The notes beneath the pieces were generated by a model. That model searched no databases. It saw nothing but the letters and a program-made list of their open reading frames with translations, and was not told the DNA's origin. DNA of 43,528 nt from Brachybacterium paraconglomeratum (lineage in GTDB: Bacteria; Actinomycetota; Actinomycetes; Actinomycetales; Dermabacteraceae): NCBI RefSeq assembly GCF_003994255.1, contig NZ_ML133865.1, forward strand, positions 1-43,528. Direction: 5' to 3'. Position 1 is the first letter of the stretch. Each line of letters begins with the position of its first letter. Shown in pieces: positions 34,647 through 42,872 of this stretch. A program made the position numbers and the translations under genes.

Positions 34647-37118
34647 TTGACGCAGTACAACACCGCACCCGAGCCCGAGGCCGGCCATCGCGCGCCGCTG
34701 CGAGACCGTGACGATCTGTCGATCTACTGGGACAACCATCTCCGCGTCGCGTTCGAGCAGTCGGCGCCGCACGATCTGCCCGCGATGGTCGAGGCGAGCC
34801 TCGCGCACGTCACGATGCTGCGCGAGACGAAGGCGCTCCCTGAGCCCCGCGCGGATCGGCTGCTGCGAGGGCTGCTGACCCTCTGGCAGAGGTGGGGCGA
34901 TGCAGAGTCGTCGGAGGACTGGCGCCCGCGCGTCGCCTCGCATCCCTTCGACGGATCCGTGGAAGATCCCTACTACTACCTCGAGCAGCAGCTCGCCGCC
35001 GCATGCGGCATCAGCACCTCGGACCTGGACGTCCAGCTCGCCCGCAGCCGCAACGACCTGGACGCCGGCGTCTTCCGGATGATCCTGCGCCGGGGCATCC
35101 TGGATCTCGCCGAGATCCTCCTGCAGACGGTCCGCGATTTAGAGGAGGTCGCGGCGCGCACGGCGGATGCCCTGCTCATCGGGCACACGCACCGCCGGCC
35201 GGCACAGCCCACCACCATCGCCCACGTCCTCTCGGGCCTTGCCGAAGCCATGCTCTCGCAGGCCGAGGAGCTGCTGTCCGTCTACGACGAGATGAACGTC
35301 TCGCCGCTCGGCTCCGCCGCCTTCACCGGCACGGACATCGCGATCGACGCGCAGCGCGTGGCCGATCTGCTGGGGTTCTCGAGCTCCTTCACCGCCTCCT
35401 ACGAGGCAGTCGCCGGCGCCGAGCACTTCATGAGACTCGCCGGCCTGCACGCGCGCGTCGCGTCGACCGGTGCTCGCTGGGCGCGCGTGCTCCAGGAGTG
35501 GATGAACCTGGGCTGGGTGCGCATGCCCGACGAGTTCACCCAGGGCTCCTCGATCATGCCGCAGAAGAAGAACCCCGTGGTGCTCGAGCACCTGGTCTCC
35601 ATGTCCGGAGCTGCCAACGGGGAGGCGAATGCCGTGTTCACGACGATCGCCGCCGGCTGGTACGAGGACTCGAACAACGCGACCACCGATGTCCAGAAGC
35701 ATCTGTGGTCCTCCACCGAGCGCATCATCCGTTTCGTGCGCCTGCTCGACGGGCTCACGCTCGAGATCGAGCCCGCCGACCTCCCCTCCGATGAGGACAT
35801 CGTCCGATCCGGCGCCACGACCACCGCGGTGGCCGAGGCGCTCGCCGGTCAGTCGGTGCCCTGGCGCAGCGCTCATGACGTGGTGGGAACGCTGTTCCGA
35901 CAGGGGGACCCGACCACGTGGAGTGCGGACCAGGTGGAGGAAGCACTCGCTGGAGCCGGCATCGACGACGACGGGTCTCTGCGCGACCTGGTCCTCTCCT
36001 CCGGACGGGACCCGCGAAGGATCCTCGAGCGCGAGCAGCCCGGGTCCCCGGGACGGCAGGCCATCGCGGTCGCCCTCCAGCACGCCGAGCAGCGGGAGCG
36101 CTCTTTGTCGGCGCAGTTCCAGGAACGGCGGCGTTTGCTGACCGACGCTCGTGAGCGGCTGCTCACTACCGTAACTGACCTGGTCGGAACTGCATCCACC
36201 GCGTGCACGCTCAGCGTCATCGGCAATGCGAACCTCGACGTCATCGTCCATGCGGCGACGTCGTTCCCGCCGGCGGGAACCGAGCAGATCGTGCCGGAGA
36301 TCGAAGTGCGGCTGGGAGGATCGGCCGCGATCGCCGCTCAGCGTGCGGCACAGCTGGGCCTCGCTGCTCGACTGACAGCGAAGGTGGGAGACGACGCCTC
36401 CGGGCGGATGGTGCGCGCTCTCGCGGAGACCGAAGGGCTTGCACTCGATCTGATCAGCTCACCATCGACGGATTCCGGGCTGACGGTCGTCGCAGAGGAG
36501 GAGGGCAGTGAACGCTCCTTCCTCTCGTCGCTCGGTGCGATGGGCACGTTCGCTTCGGAGGACCTGCCCCCCGAGGCGTTCCAGGCGCAGTACGTGCTGT
36601 TCAGCGGGTACTTCCTCCTTCCGGAGCTTCAAGGCGCGTCGGCGGCCTCGCTCCTCCGCGAGGCACAGAGGAGCGGAGCGACCACCGCGGTCGACACCGG
36701 CCACCCGGATGGCGGATGGAGCGACGACTTCCGTGACGAGCTCTTCGAGCACGTCCTGCCCCATACCGACATCGTCCTGCCGAACGAGAGCGAGCTGCGG
36801 GGGCTCACCGACCTCGAGGACGTCGAGGACGCGGCGCGCGATCTCGCCGTGCGCTCCGGGGCACTGGTGGTGGCGAAGCTGGGTGCAGAAGGCGGTCTCC
36901 TGTGCGGTGGGGAGGAGCTGTATCGCGTGACTGCTCCTGAGGTGAAGGTTCGGGACACGACCGGAGCGGGAGATAGCTTCAATGCCGTCTTCCTCGGAGT
37001 GCTCAGCAGGGGGGTGCGTGCTCGTGAGGCGCTCGAGACGGCAGTCGCTACAGCGTCGCAGCTGGTCGCCCTGGATCCCCAGGAGAGGGATCAGCATCTG
37101 CGCTCCCTGCGCGGCTGA
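34647..37118 (+). CDS. argininosuccinate lyase-family / PfkB kinase fusion
   Basis: An 823-residue two-enzyme protein. Residues ~25-460 belong to the fumarase/aspartase/argininosuccinate-lyase superfamily, closest in look to argininosuccinate lyase: SRNDLDAG (134-141), GHTHRRPAQP (179-188, the general-acid/base His), and GSSIMPQKKNP (300-310) with the catalytic Ser. Residues ~521-823 are a ribokinase-like PfkB domain: 'SVIGNANLDVIV', 'VRLGGSAAIAAQRAAQLGL', and the anion-hole motif DTTGAGDSF (770-778) with catalytic Asp776. The two are joined by a ~60-residue helical linker. The start is TTG 34647 with 'agaggag' upstream, 13 bases after the permease. It is the last gene of the ROK operon. An intact pair of this kind is unusual; it probably splits an imported conjugate and phosphorylates the sugar released. 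Confidence 0.88.
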   Translation: MTQYNTAPEPEAGHRAPLRDRDDLSIYWDNHLRVAFEQSAPHDLPAMVEASLAHVTMLRETKALPEPRADRLLRGLLTLWQRWGDAESSEDWRPRVASHPFDGSVEDPYYYLEQQLAAACGISTSDLDVQLARSRNDLDAGVFRMILRRGILDLAEILLQTVRDLEEVAARTADALLIGHTHRRPAQPTTIAHVLSGLAEAMLSQAEELLSVYDEMNVSPLGSAAFTGTDIAIDAQRVADLLGFSSSFTASYEAVAGAEHFMRLAGLHARVASTGARWARVLQEWMNLGWVRMPDEFTQGSSIMPQKKNPVVLEHLVSMSGAANGEANAVFTTIAAGWYEDSNNATTDVQKHLWSSTERIIRFVRLLDGLTLEIEPADLPSDEDIVRSGATTTAVAEALAGQSVPWRSAHDVVGTLFRQGDPTTWSADQVEEALAGAGIDDDGSLRDLVLSSGRDPRRILEREQPGSPGRQAIAVALQHAEQRERSLSAQFQERRRLLTDARERLLTTVTDLVGTASTACTLSVIGNANLDVIVHAATSFPPAGTEQIVPEIEVRLGGSAAIAAQRAAQLGLAARLTAKVGDDASGRMVRALAETEGLALDLISSPSTDSGLTVVAEEEGSERSFLSSLGAMGTFASEDLPPEAFQAQYVLFSGYFLLPELQGASAASLLREAQRSGATTAVDTGHPDGGWSDDFRDELFEHVLPHTDIVLPNESELRGLTDLEDVEDAARDLAVRSGALVVAKLGAEGGLLCGGEELYRVTAPEVKVRDTTGAGDSFNAVFLGVLSRGVRAREALETAVATASQLVALDPQERDQHLRSLRG

Positions 37119-37139
37119 GCGAGTGAGGTGAGCGCGCGG

Positions 37140-37170
37140 AAGGTGCCCGGCTTCGGCCGGGCACCTTCTT
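37140..37170 (+). terminator. terminator of the ROK-ABC-lyase operon
   Basis: The 12-bp arms aaggtgcccggc (37140-37151) and gccgggcacctt (37156-37167) with a TTCG tetraloop are followed by 'ctt'. It lies 22 bases past the lyase/kinase stop codon. Confidence 0.88.
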
Positions 37171-37232
37171 GCATGACGGCACCGGCATCTGGCCCCGAGG
37201 GTCTTCAGCCCGTACATGATGAGGATGAGGAG

Positions 37233-37632
37233 ATGTCTGCTGGGCTGATGAAAGTGTCCGCGATCGACGTGTTCACCGTGTACCTCCCGGTGCTCGGCCT
37301 CGAGCGAGGGCTCTACGCCGGGCGGTCAGTCTGCTGCTCGTGGTCCGCGCCCTTACCTCGCTCGTCAGCCGCGTCCTGCTCGAGCCGATGGTGAACCGCT
37401 TCGGAGTGAACCGAGTGCTCACGGGGACGATCGCGATCGCGGTCGTCTCAATGGGGCCGTGCGGCTGATCGGCTGGATACCGTTGCTCGTCGCGGTGATG
37501 GTCCCGTTCGGGCTGGGCCTCGGCCTCGCCCAGCCGATCAACATGGCGTGGGTCGCGGCGCTGGCCGCCGGGGGAGTGCTCGGCGTCGTGACCGTCAGTC
37601 TTCTGGTCGGCGGCGTGATCGCGAAGCGTGTG
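37233..37632 (+). pseudogene. MFS transporter remnant
   Basis: Fragments of a major facilitator protein in different frames. 'MSAGLMKVSAIDVFTVYLPV' and 'LGLERGLYAG' at the start; after a frame shift 'AVSLLLVVRALTSLVSRVLL' and 'EPMVNRFGVNRVLTGTIAIA'; then, after another break near 37455, 'LIGWIPLLVAVMVPFGLGLG' and 'LAQPINMAWVAALAAGGVLG', ending in a last helix. Full-length MFS proteins need ~1200 bases; only ~400 are left. A 'gaggatgaggag' ribosome-binding site survives before the ATG at 37233. It cannot make a transporter. Confidence 0.75.
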
Positions 37633-37772
37633 GATGTGGTGGACGGGAGTGGGAAGGCTCCATGGAACGGTGCCGAGGAACACCTCGTTGAGCAGTTTGT
37701 CGGGATGAAACATCGCGAGGTTGGACGTCCTGCGGCGCATGAGGCTCGGTGCCATGGATCGTGCTGCCCGGA
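37633..37772. other. short unassigned spacer
   Basis: Between the MFS remnant and the 387-residue protein gene. On the minus strand a short open stretch reads 'NLAMFHPDKLLNEVFLGTVP'; it has no family match I know and is probably a remnant or chance. Confidence 0.35.
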
Positions 37773-38936
37773 TCACTCCGCGGGCTTGACCACCTTCATG
37801 CCGGCGGAACCGGGCTCCAGTTCGAGGATGGTCTGATCCGACTCGGAGAGGATCGGGATCCCGTCCGGTGCGGAGTGGAGCACTCGGGCCATCCGGCTGA
37901 AGCTCGTGCGTGCGGTGAGCGTGCCCTTGCCGGCGAACGCGACGGGGACCTTGCTCGAATCGAGCTGCATGACGCTGAGGTCCTCGAGCAGTCCCACCAG
38001 CCGTGATTGCTGCTCGGCGATATCGGTGAGCTCGCTGCGCAGCACCGCCTCGACGTGGGTGAGGGACCGGTTGGGGTTCGAGAACTCAGCGGCTACCTTC
38101 TCCAGGACCACCACGCGAGCTCGGAGGGCGAGCGCCTCGTAGGTCTGTGCGACCATCCGCTCGAAGTCGCCCGTCGGATCGTCGCGCTTGCCGACCAGCT
38201 CCTTCATCAGATCGGGGGCGTAGACGCGGTCGGCATCGGTGTGCTTGGCGACTGTGTCGGTCCAGCGGCTGAGGCGGCTGGTGTAGCTGCTGGTCAGCGT
38301 GTCCAGCTCCCCGAAGGCATGGGCGGCGGAGGAGATGGACGGAATGCTCGCCTGGTCCAGCAGGTAGCCGGCCACCCGACTCGCCTGACGGCCGGCAGTG
38401 GCGAGGATCGACCGCTCCTCCTGGTCCGCCCTGTTCTGCAGGTCCACCAGCACGCGGGAGATCGAGTCGAGCTTCTTGTTCATCTGCTGCTGCGCGAGCA
38501 TCTCCGAGGCGACCGCCAGTCCGACGGTAGCGATGAGCGGACCCGCGGCGAGGGTCGCACCAGTCCCCGACGCAGCAGGGACGAGACGGGCCTGGCCCGC
38601 GATCTTCGTGGACCCCGTCCCGCGGACCAGTCCTCGGAAGCCTCCGCCCACTGCAGGGACAAGATCGCGGGCGATCGCACCGGTGGGCGTGAACACGCGA
38701 TAGAGCCCCTGGGCTGTCTCTGCGCGACTGAACTGGGCCGTGACCTGGCTGATCGCCTTGGCAAAGGCGCCGGTGCCCTGTGCCACCATCCCGGACGGTG
38801 CACTCTTCGTAGCTGTGGGGACGTGATCGATGAGGAGCGCCTCGCGGTTCAGGAGCATCCGCAGCATCGCTTCCGTGCTCGGCTCCGACGCGAGCGGGAC
38901 GAGCGGGACGATGGCTGCTTCTTGCGAGGAATCCAC
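37773..38936 (-). CDS. uncharacterised protein, 387 residues
   Basis: An unrecognised protein that begins at GTG 38936 (VDSSQEAAIVPLVPLASEPS) with 'ggagg' about five bases upstream; an ATG at 38993 is also in frame but has no ribosome-binding site. Residues ~125-150 are Gly/Ala-rich and hydrophobic ('GTGATLAAGPLIATVGLAVA'), likely membrane-inserting. Either side is helical, with long heptad-like stretches such as 'EMLAQQQMNKKLDSISRVLV' and 'AEQQSRLVGLLEDLSVMQLD'. This pattern (hydrophobic centre within amphipathic helices) is seen in membrane-disrupting effectors, but no function is assigned. It lies beside a nuclease and a DUF262 gene, so a defence link is possible. Third-position GC is somewhat lower than in the core genes. 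Confidence 0.75.
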   Translation of the reverse strand: MDSSQEAAIVPLVPLASEPSTEAMLRMLLNREALLIDHVPTATKSAPSGMVAQGTGAFAKAISQVTAQFSRAETAQGLYRVFTPTGAIARDLVPAVGGGFRGLVRGTGSTKIAGQARLVPAASGTGATLAAGPLIATVGLAVASEMLAQQQMNKKLDSISRVLVDLQNRADQEERSILATAGRQASRVAGYLLDQASIPSISSAAHAFGELDTLTSSYTSRLSRWTDTVAKHTDADRVYAPDLMKELVGKRDDPTGDFERMVAQTYEALALRARVVVLEKVAAEFSNPNRSLTHVEAVLRSELTDIAEQQSRLVGLLEDLSVMQLDSSKVPVAFAGKGTLTARTSFSRMARVLHSAPDGIPILSESDQTILELEPGSAGMKVVKPAE

Positions 38937-38993
38937 GGGGCCTCCAGTTCTCAAGGGGTGAATCCATCTTCTCATCTGGGGCCGACACTTCAC

Positions 38994-39270
38994 CGGCTGA
39001 CGCTCAAGCGCTGATCGCGGCCTCGGGGAGCGAAGCCCGGGTGAGTATGGAGGGATCGCAGCGCGGGAACGCCAACAGGGGCTGAGGGCAAGCGAAGCGC
39101 AGGCACAGGGCAGTTGCCGTAGAGATGATGAGGCGGACGTCGGCTCGGCGATGAGCGATCAGTCGACGTTCTCGAGGCGAAGAGCTTCTGCCGGCGGAAG
39201 GTCGATACGAGAGGGCGGAGCGCACCGGTCACCTCGCCACGTGGGGATTCCGGACGCAATGCTCGCCGAC
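38994..39270. other. spacer between nuclease and uncharacterised gene
   Basis: About 280 bases, less GC-biased than the rest. No gene or clear hairpin terminator was found. It should hold the promoter of the 387-residue protein gene. Confidence 0.4.
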
Positions 39271-40458
39271 CTATCCCGCGAAGATCGCCAGCACGGCATC
39301 GCGCAGGCGGACGTCGTCGGCCGGGAGACCTTCCATCACCTCGACCAGGCTCACGCCGGTGTGCGCGATGCGGGAGGGGCCGCCGACGGTCGGATCCTTG
39401 AGATCCACGAACACTTGCGAGTAGTCGGGATTCTCGAGTTTTCGAGGGACTCGCTCCATCTCCATCACCGCGGTCGGTCCGAACACGAGGAAGACGGTGG
39501 GATGGCCCGCGGTGCGTCGCAGCTCGACGCCCCACGTCCACAGGCCGGCAAAGCGGGTGACGACCTGATCGATCGGTCCGGTCGAGAGCTGATCGTTGAT
39601 CTGCTTCATGAGCACTGTGTCGGCATAGGCACCCAGCCTGCGCTTCGTCTCTGCAAGCAGTTCGCGACTCTCCTGGAGCTGGCGGCGGGCCTGCGCCGCG
39701 ATGAGGTCGCCGAACTCCTCTGCAGCGCGGTGATGGGGCTGATAGCCGTATCGCGCGGACTCACCCGTCTCGCACATCGCGGTGAGGAAGGCGAAGGTGT
39801 CGTCGGTGTTCATCGCTGCGGGTCCTTCCACGAAGTGCTCGAACAGCTGGCGGAGAAAGAAGTGCTGGTCGGGATGTTTCCTCGTCCACGCTCGGTCGTT
39901 GGTCGTGTGCGAGCGGACGGCGTCCAACAGCTCGGCGTAGGTGATCGCGGCTGCCTGCTCCCAGCCGTCGCGCTGGTGGTGCCTCTCGCGGCGCTGGCAA
40001 AGCAGGACGACCGCCGCGTCGCGGTCGCCGGCCCTGCCGAGCGTGAGGTAGCGGTGAAAATCGTGGCCGTGCCCGTCGGACGTCCCGTAGTTCTCGACGA
40101 CCACGGCCGCGCTCGGCGAGGACAGCAGGATGTCAGCGATATCGGCGGACTCAGGGTTGGGAAGGCCCTCGTGCCCGGGAGTGACGACCTCCTGGGCCAC
40201 CTCGTAGCCGGACCTCGGAAGCTGGACTTCGGCGGGGAGGTGCGCATTGACGAGATCGAGAAACAACCCCTGCACTGCATCTCCGAGCTCGTGAGTCCCC
40301 TCGGGATCGAGCAGCCAGGCGAAGACGTTCGACAGCTGCTTCTCGTGGGTGCCGTGGTGCATCACGCGGAACACATTGAACTGCTCAGCCAGACTCCGAG
40401 AGAGGGACGGCACCAGTGCGGTCACGAGTTCGGGTGCGATGGCGGGAGGGGCAGCCAT
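39271..40458 (-). CDS. PD-(D/E)XK nuclease superfamily protein
   Basis: A 395-residue protein of the PD-(D/E)XK_4 type. The signature N-terminal block 'HEKQLSNVFAWLLDPEGTHE' (39-57) is followed by the nuclease core 'DIADILLSSPSAAVVVENYG', with Asp109 and Glu122 at the expected D-x12-E spacing; the usual catalytic Lys (ENK) is Tyr124 here. The remaining ~270 residues are helical, with 'ARRQLQESRELLAETKRRLG' perhaps a coiled coil. Members often belong to mobile defence genes. ATG 40458 follows TACTCT by six bases, so the mRNA is probably leaderless. A longer frame from 40665 would overlap the divergent DUF262 gene. Activity is uncertain because of the altered motif. Confidence 0.82.
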   Translation of the reverse strand: MAAPPAIAPELVTALVPSLSRSLAEQFNVFRVMHHGTHEKQLSNVFAWLLDPEGTHELGDAVQGLFLDLVNAHLPAEVQLPRSGYEVAQEVVTPGHEGLPNPESADIADILLSSPSAAVVVENYGTSDGHGHDFHRYLTLGRAGDRDAAVVLLCQRRERHHQRDGWEQAAAITYAELLDAVRSHTTNDRAWTRKHPDQHFFLRQLFEHFVEGPAAMNTDDTFAFLTAMCETGESARYGYQPHHRAAEEFGDLIAAQARRQLQESRELLAETKRRLGAYADTVLMKQINDQLSTGPIDQVVTRFAGLWTWGVELRRTAGHPTVFLVFGPTAVMEMERVPRKLENPDYSQVFVDLKDPTVGGPSRIAHTGVSLVEVMEGLPADDVRLRDAVLAIFAG

Positions 40459-40634
40459 GAATCGAGAGTAACGGCGATGGGCGAGCGACACAGGGCATCG
40501 GCGAGCATGGAGGTGGGGAGATCCTGGCAGTGGATGCGGGACAGCGCGTGGTGCGGGTAGGTTGCGGGGCATACCGTGTGATGTGGAATGGTGACGTCCC
40601 GAAGGATCGCGGCGGGCTCCGCAGGTGAGCAGGC

Positions 40635-42773
40635 GTGACAGTCCGTAGGAGAGTTGTGGCAGCAATATTCAAAACGGTTTCTTGGCAAGTGGATCAGCTG
40701 GTCTCCGGAGTCCAGCAAGGGAGCATCAGTCTTCCGGATCTGCAACGCCCCTTCGTGTGGCCTGCGACCAAGGTCCGTGACCTCTTCGACTCGATGTACC
40801 GCGGCTACCCAGTCGGGACATTGATGTTCTGGGACGTCTCGGAGCAAGACTCGACCCGGGCGATCTCCGGCACCGCCACTATCTCGGCCTCCCACCAGAT
40901 CGTCGATGGCCAGCAGCGCCTCACGAGCCTCTATGCCGCGATGAAGGGGTTGGAGGTACAAGACGACAACTACCGGCGCAAGTCGATCAGGATCGCTTTC
41001 CATCCTTACACCGAACGTTTTGAGGTGGCCACGGCGGCCACGGAGCGATCGGTGGAGTGGATCCACGACATCGCTACCGTCTTCCGGTCTCCCTACGACG
41101 CGCAAGAGGACTTCCTCGAGGGGCTCGAGGATGCAGGTCGGAACCTCGCCAGGGACGACAAACGCAGGTTGGGAGAGGTATTCAAGAAACTCGAGGGGCT
41201 GAAGCAGTACCAGTTCGAGGTCGTCCACATCCAGAAGGACGTCGACAAGAGACTGGTCGCCGACGTCTTCGTGCGCATCAACTCCGAGGGAATGAACCTC
41301 AAGGCATACGACTACATCCTCACCTGGCTCAGCGTCTTCTGGCCCGACGGTCGCGACCAGATCGAGCAATTCGCGAGGGCGTCCCGGATGACGCCCGAAC
41401 GAGCTTCGGAGATCGCAGGTCAGCGCGTGACCTGGACGCCGAAGAACCCGTACCTGGCTGTGGAGACGGGGCATCTCGTGCGTGCCATGGTTGCTCTCGG
41501 GCAGAACCGGGCCAAGCTGATTGACGCCTACGCGAACCTCCAGGCGAAGGACCGTGCCACGGGGCAGGTTGACGGAGACAAGCAGGAGCGAGAGCTCGAG
41601 AAGCTGCGCCAGGCGTTACCGATTGTCACTGATCGCATCAACTGGACCGAGTTCATCCGATCCATCCAGATCGCGGGCTTCCGCTCTCATGCGGGCATCA
41701 CGTCTAACATGAACATCGTCGCGAGCTACGTGATCTTCCTGCTTGGCCGTACGCGGTATTCGGTCGAACTTGTGCGTCTCAGGACCCTCATCGCGCGCTG
41801 GTTCTTCATGTCCCAGTTGACGGGAAGGTACACAGGGTCGAGCGAGTCGCAGATCCAGAAGGACCTCGACATGTTCGCGGAGATCCCCGCAGGTGACGCC
41901 GACGAGTTCGCGACACTCGTGGACAAGACGATCTCCATCTCGGTCACGAACGACTTCTGGGAGTTCAACGCGCCGCAGTCTCTGGTGTCATCGAGTTACA
42001 AGCTCTCGCCGGTCTATCAGTGTTACCTCGCAGCGCTGAACTATCTGGACGCTGACATGTTCATGTTGCGGATGAAGGTTCGCGAGTGGATGGATCCGGC
42101 GCTCCCGGCGGTGAAGGGGCAGGAGGGTCATCACCTGGTTCCACGGAGTTACCAGGAGAAGGTGCTCGGTATCACTGACACCAAGAGGATCAACCAGGTT
42201 GCGAATTTCGCGCCGACGGACTGGCACACGAACGTGCAGATCTCAGATCGTGCGCCGGCTGACTACTGGCCGGAGCTGGAAAGTGAACGTGGCGGCGACG
42301 GGACGTGGATGAAGAAGCAGCGGTACTGGCATGCTTTGCCGGACCAGTGGCATCTGCTGCCCTACGAAGAGTTCCTGGCACAGCGGCGGAAGCTGATCGC
42401 TCAGGTCACTCGCGATGCGTTCGAGCGCCTGGGTTGTGACGGCCAGGGCTCGCTCGCGGGCTCCCTGGACCTCGCTGCGGAGGCGGCGGCCGATGAAGCG
42501 AGCCTCGCGACGCTTCTCGACGGCGGCTATCTCGTGCCCGGAGATCAGCTCGACCCTGTCGACCCGGAGTGGGTCGTCGATGCAGTTGTCACCGAGGACG
42601 GGACCATTCAGATCGACGGAGTCCACGAGTTCGACAGCCTCGACGAAGCCGCTCGGTACCTCGAGGTCACGAACGTCAGCGGCTTCGAGTTCTGGGCACT
42701 CGAGAAGGACGGCGGCATCGCTCCGCTGGCGGATGTCGTCGCGAGCGGACCACGAGGCGAAGTGGCGAGTTGA
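40635..42773 (+). CDS. DUF262-HNH-RAMA protein, GmrSD-like restriction enzyme
   Basis: A 712-residue protein in three parts. Residues ~12-260 are a DUF262 (GmrS/ParB-like) domain with 'SISLPDLQRPFVWPATKVRD' and the nucleotide-binding IVDGQQR (89-95). Residues ~470-560 form an HNH/DUF1524-like nuclease: 'GHHLVPRSYQEKVLG' (His499, His500) and the downstream Asn in 'RINQVANFAP'. Residues ~623-702 match the RAMA domain, thought to read modified DNA bases ('LLDGGYLVPGDQLDP' ... 'HEFDSLDEAARYLE' ... 'GFEFWALEKDGGIAPLAD'). GmrSD-type enzymes cut glucosylated or otherwise modified phage DNA. The GTG at 40635 is taken; GTG 40656 behind 'aggag' is an equal alternative. The 5' part has unusually A/T-rich codons, suggesting acquisition. 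Confidence 0.87.
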   Translation: MTVRRRVVAAIFKTVSWQVDQLVSGVQQGSISLPDLQRPFVWPATKVRDLFDSMYRGYPVGTLMFWDVSEQDSTRAISGTATISASHQIVDGQQRLTSLYAAMKGLEVQDDNYRRKSIRIAFHPYTERFEVATAATERSVEWIHDIATVFRSPYDAQEDFLEGLEDAGRNLARDDKRRLGEVFKKLEGLKQYQFEVVHIQKDVDKRLVADVFVRINSEGMNLKAYDYILTWLSVFWPDGRDQIEQFARASRMTPERASEIAGQRVTWTPKNPYLAVETGHLVRAMVALGQNRAKLIDAYANLQAKDRATGQVDGDKQERELEKLRQALPIVTDRINWTEFIRSIQIAGFRSHAGITSNMNIVASYVIFLLGRTRYSVELVRLRTLIARWFFMSQLTGRYTGSSESQIQKDLDMFAEIPAGDADEFATLVDKTISISVTNDFWEFNAPQSLVSSSYKLSPVYQCYLAALNYLDADMFMLRMKVREWMDPALPAVKGQEGHHLVPRSYQEKVLGITDTKRINQVANFAPTDWHTNVQISDRAPADYWPELESERGGDGTWMKKQRYWHALPDQWHLLPYEEFLAQRRKLIAQVTRDAFERLGCDGQGSLAGSLDLAAEAAADEASLATLLDGGYLVPGDQLDPVDPEWVVDAVVTEDGTIQIDGVHEFDSLDEAARYLEVTNVSGFEFWALEKDGGIAPLADVVASGPRGEVAS

Positions 42774-42872
42774 CCTTCTGGGCTCTGGCTCGATCAGCCC
42801 ACTGCGTGACGCGACTCCCGAAGAATGGAGCTTGGGTCGCTGATACCTGAACGCGCATCAATCCCGACTCTG

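Noticed and set aside
34647..36200. Call of the lyase half as argH (arginine biosynthesis)
   Set aside because: There are no arginine genes nearby, it is fused to a PfkB kinase and lies in a ROK/ABC operon; motif retention shows family, not substrate.
40459..40665. Extension of the nuclease gene to ATG 40665
   Set aside because: The added residues are low-complexity and overlap the divergent DUF262 start; the start at 40458 has a leaderless promoter.
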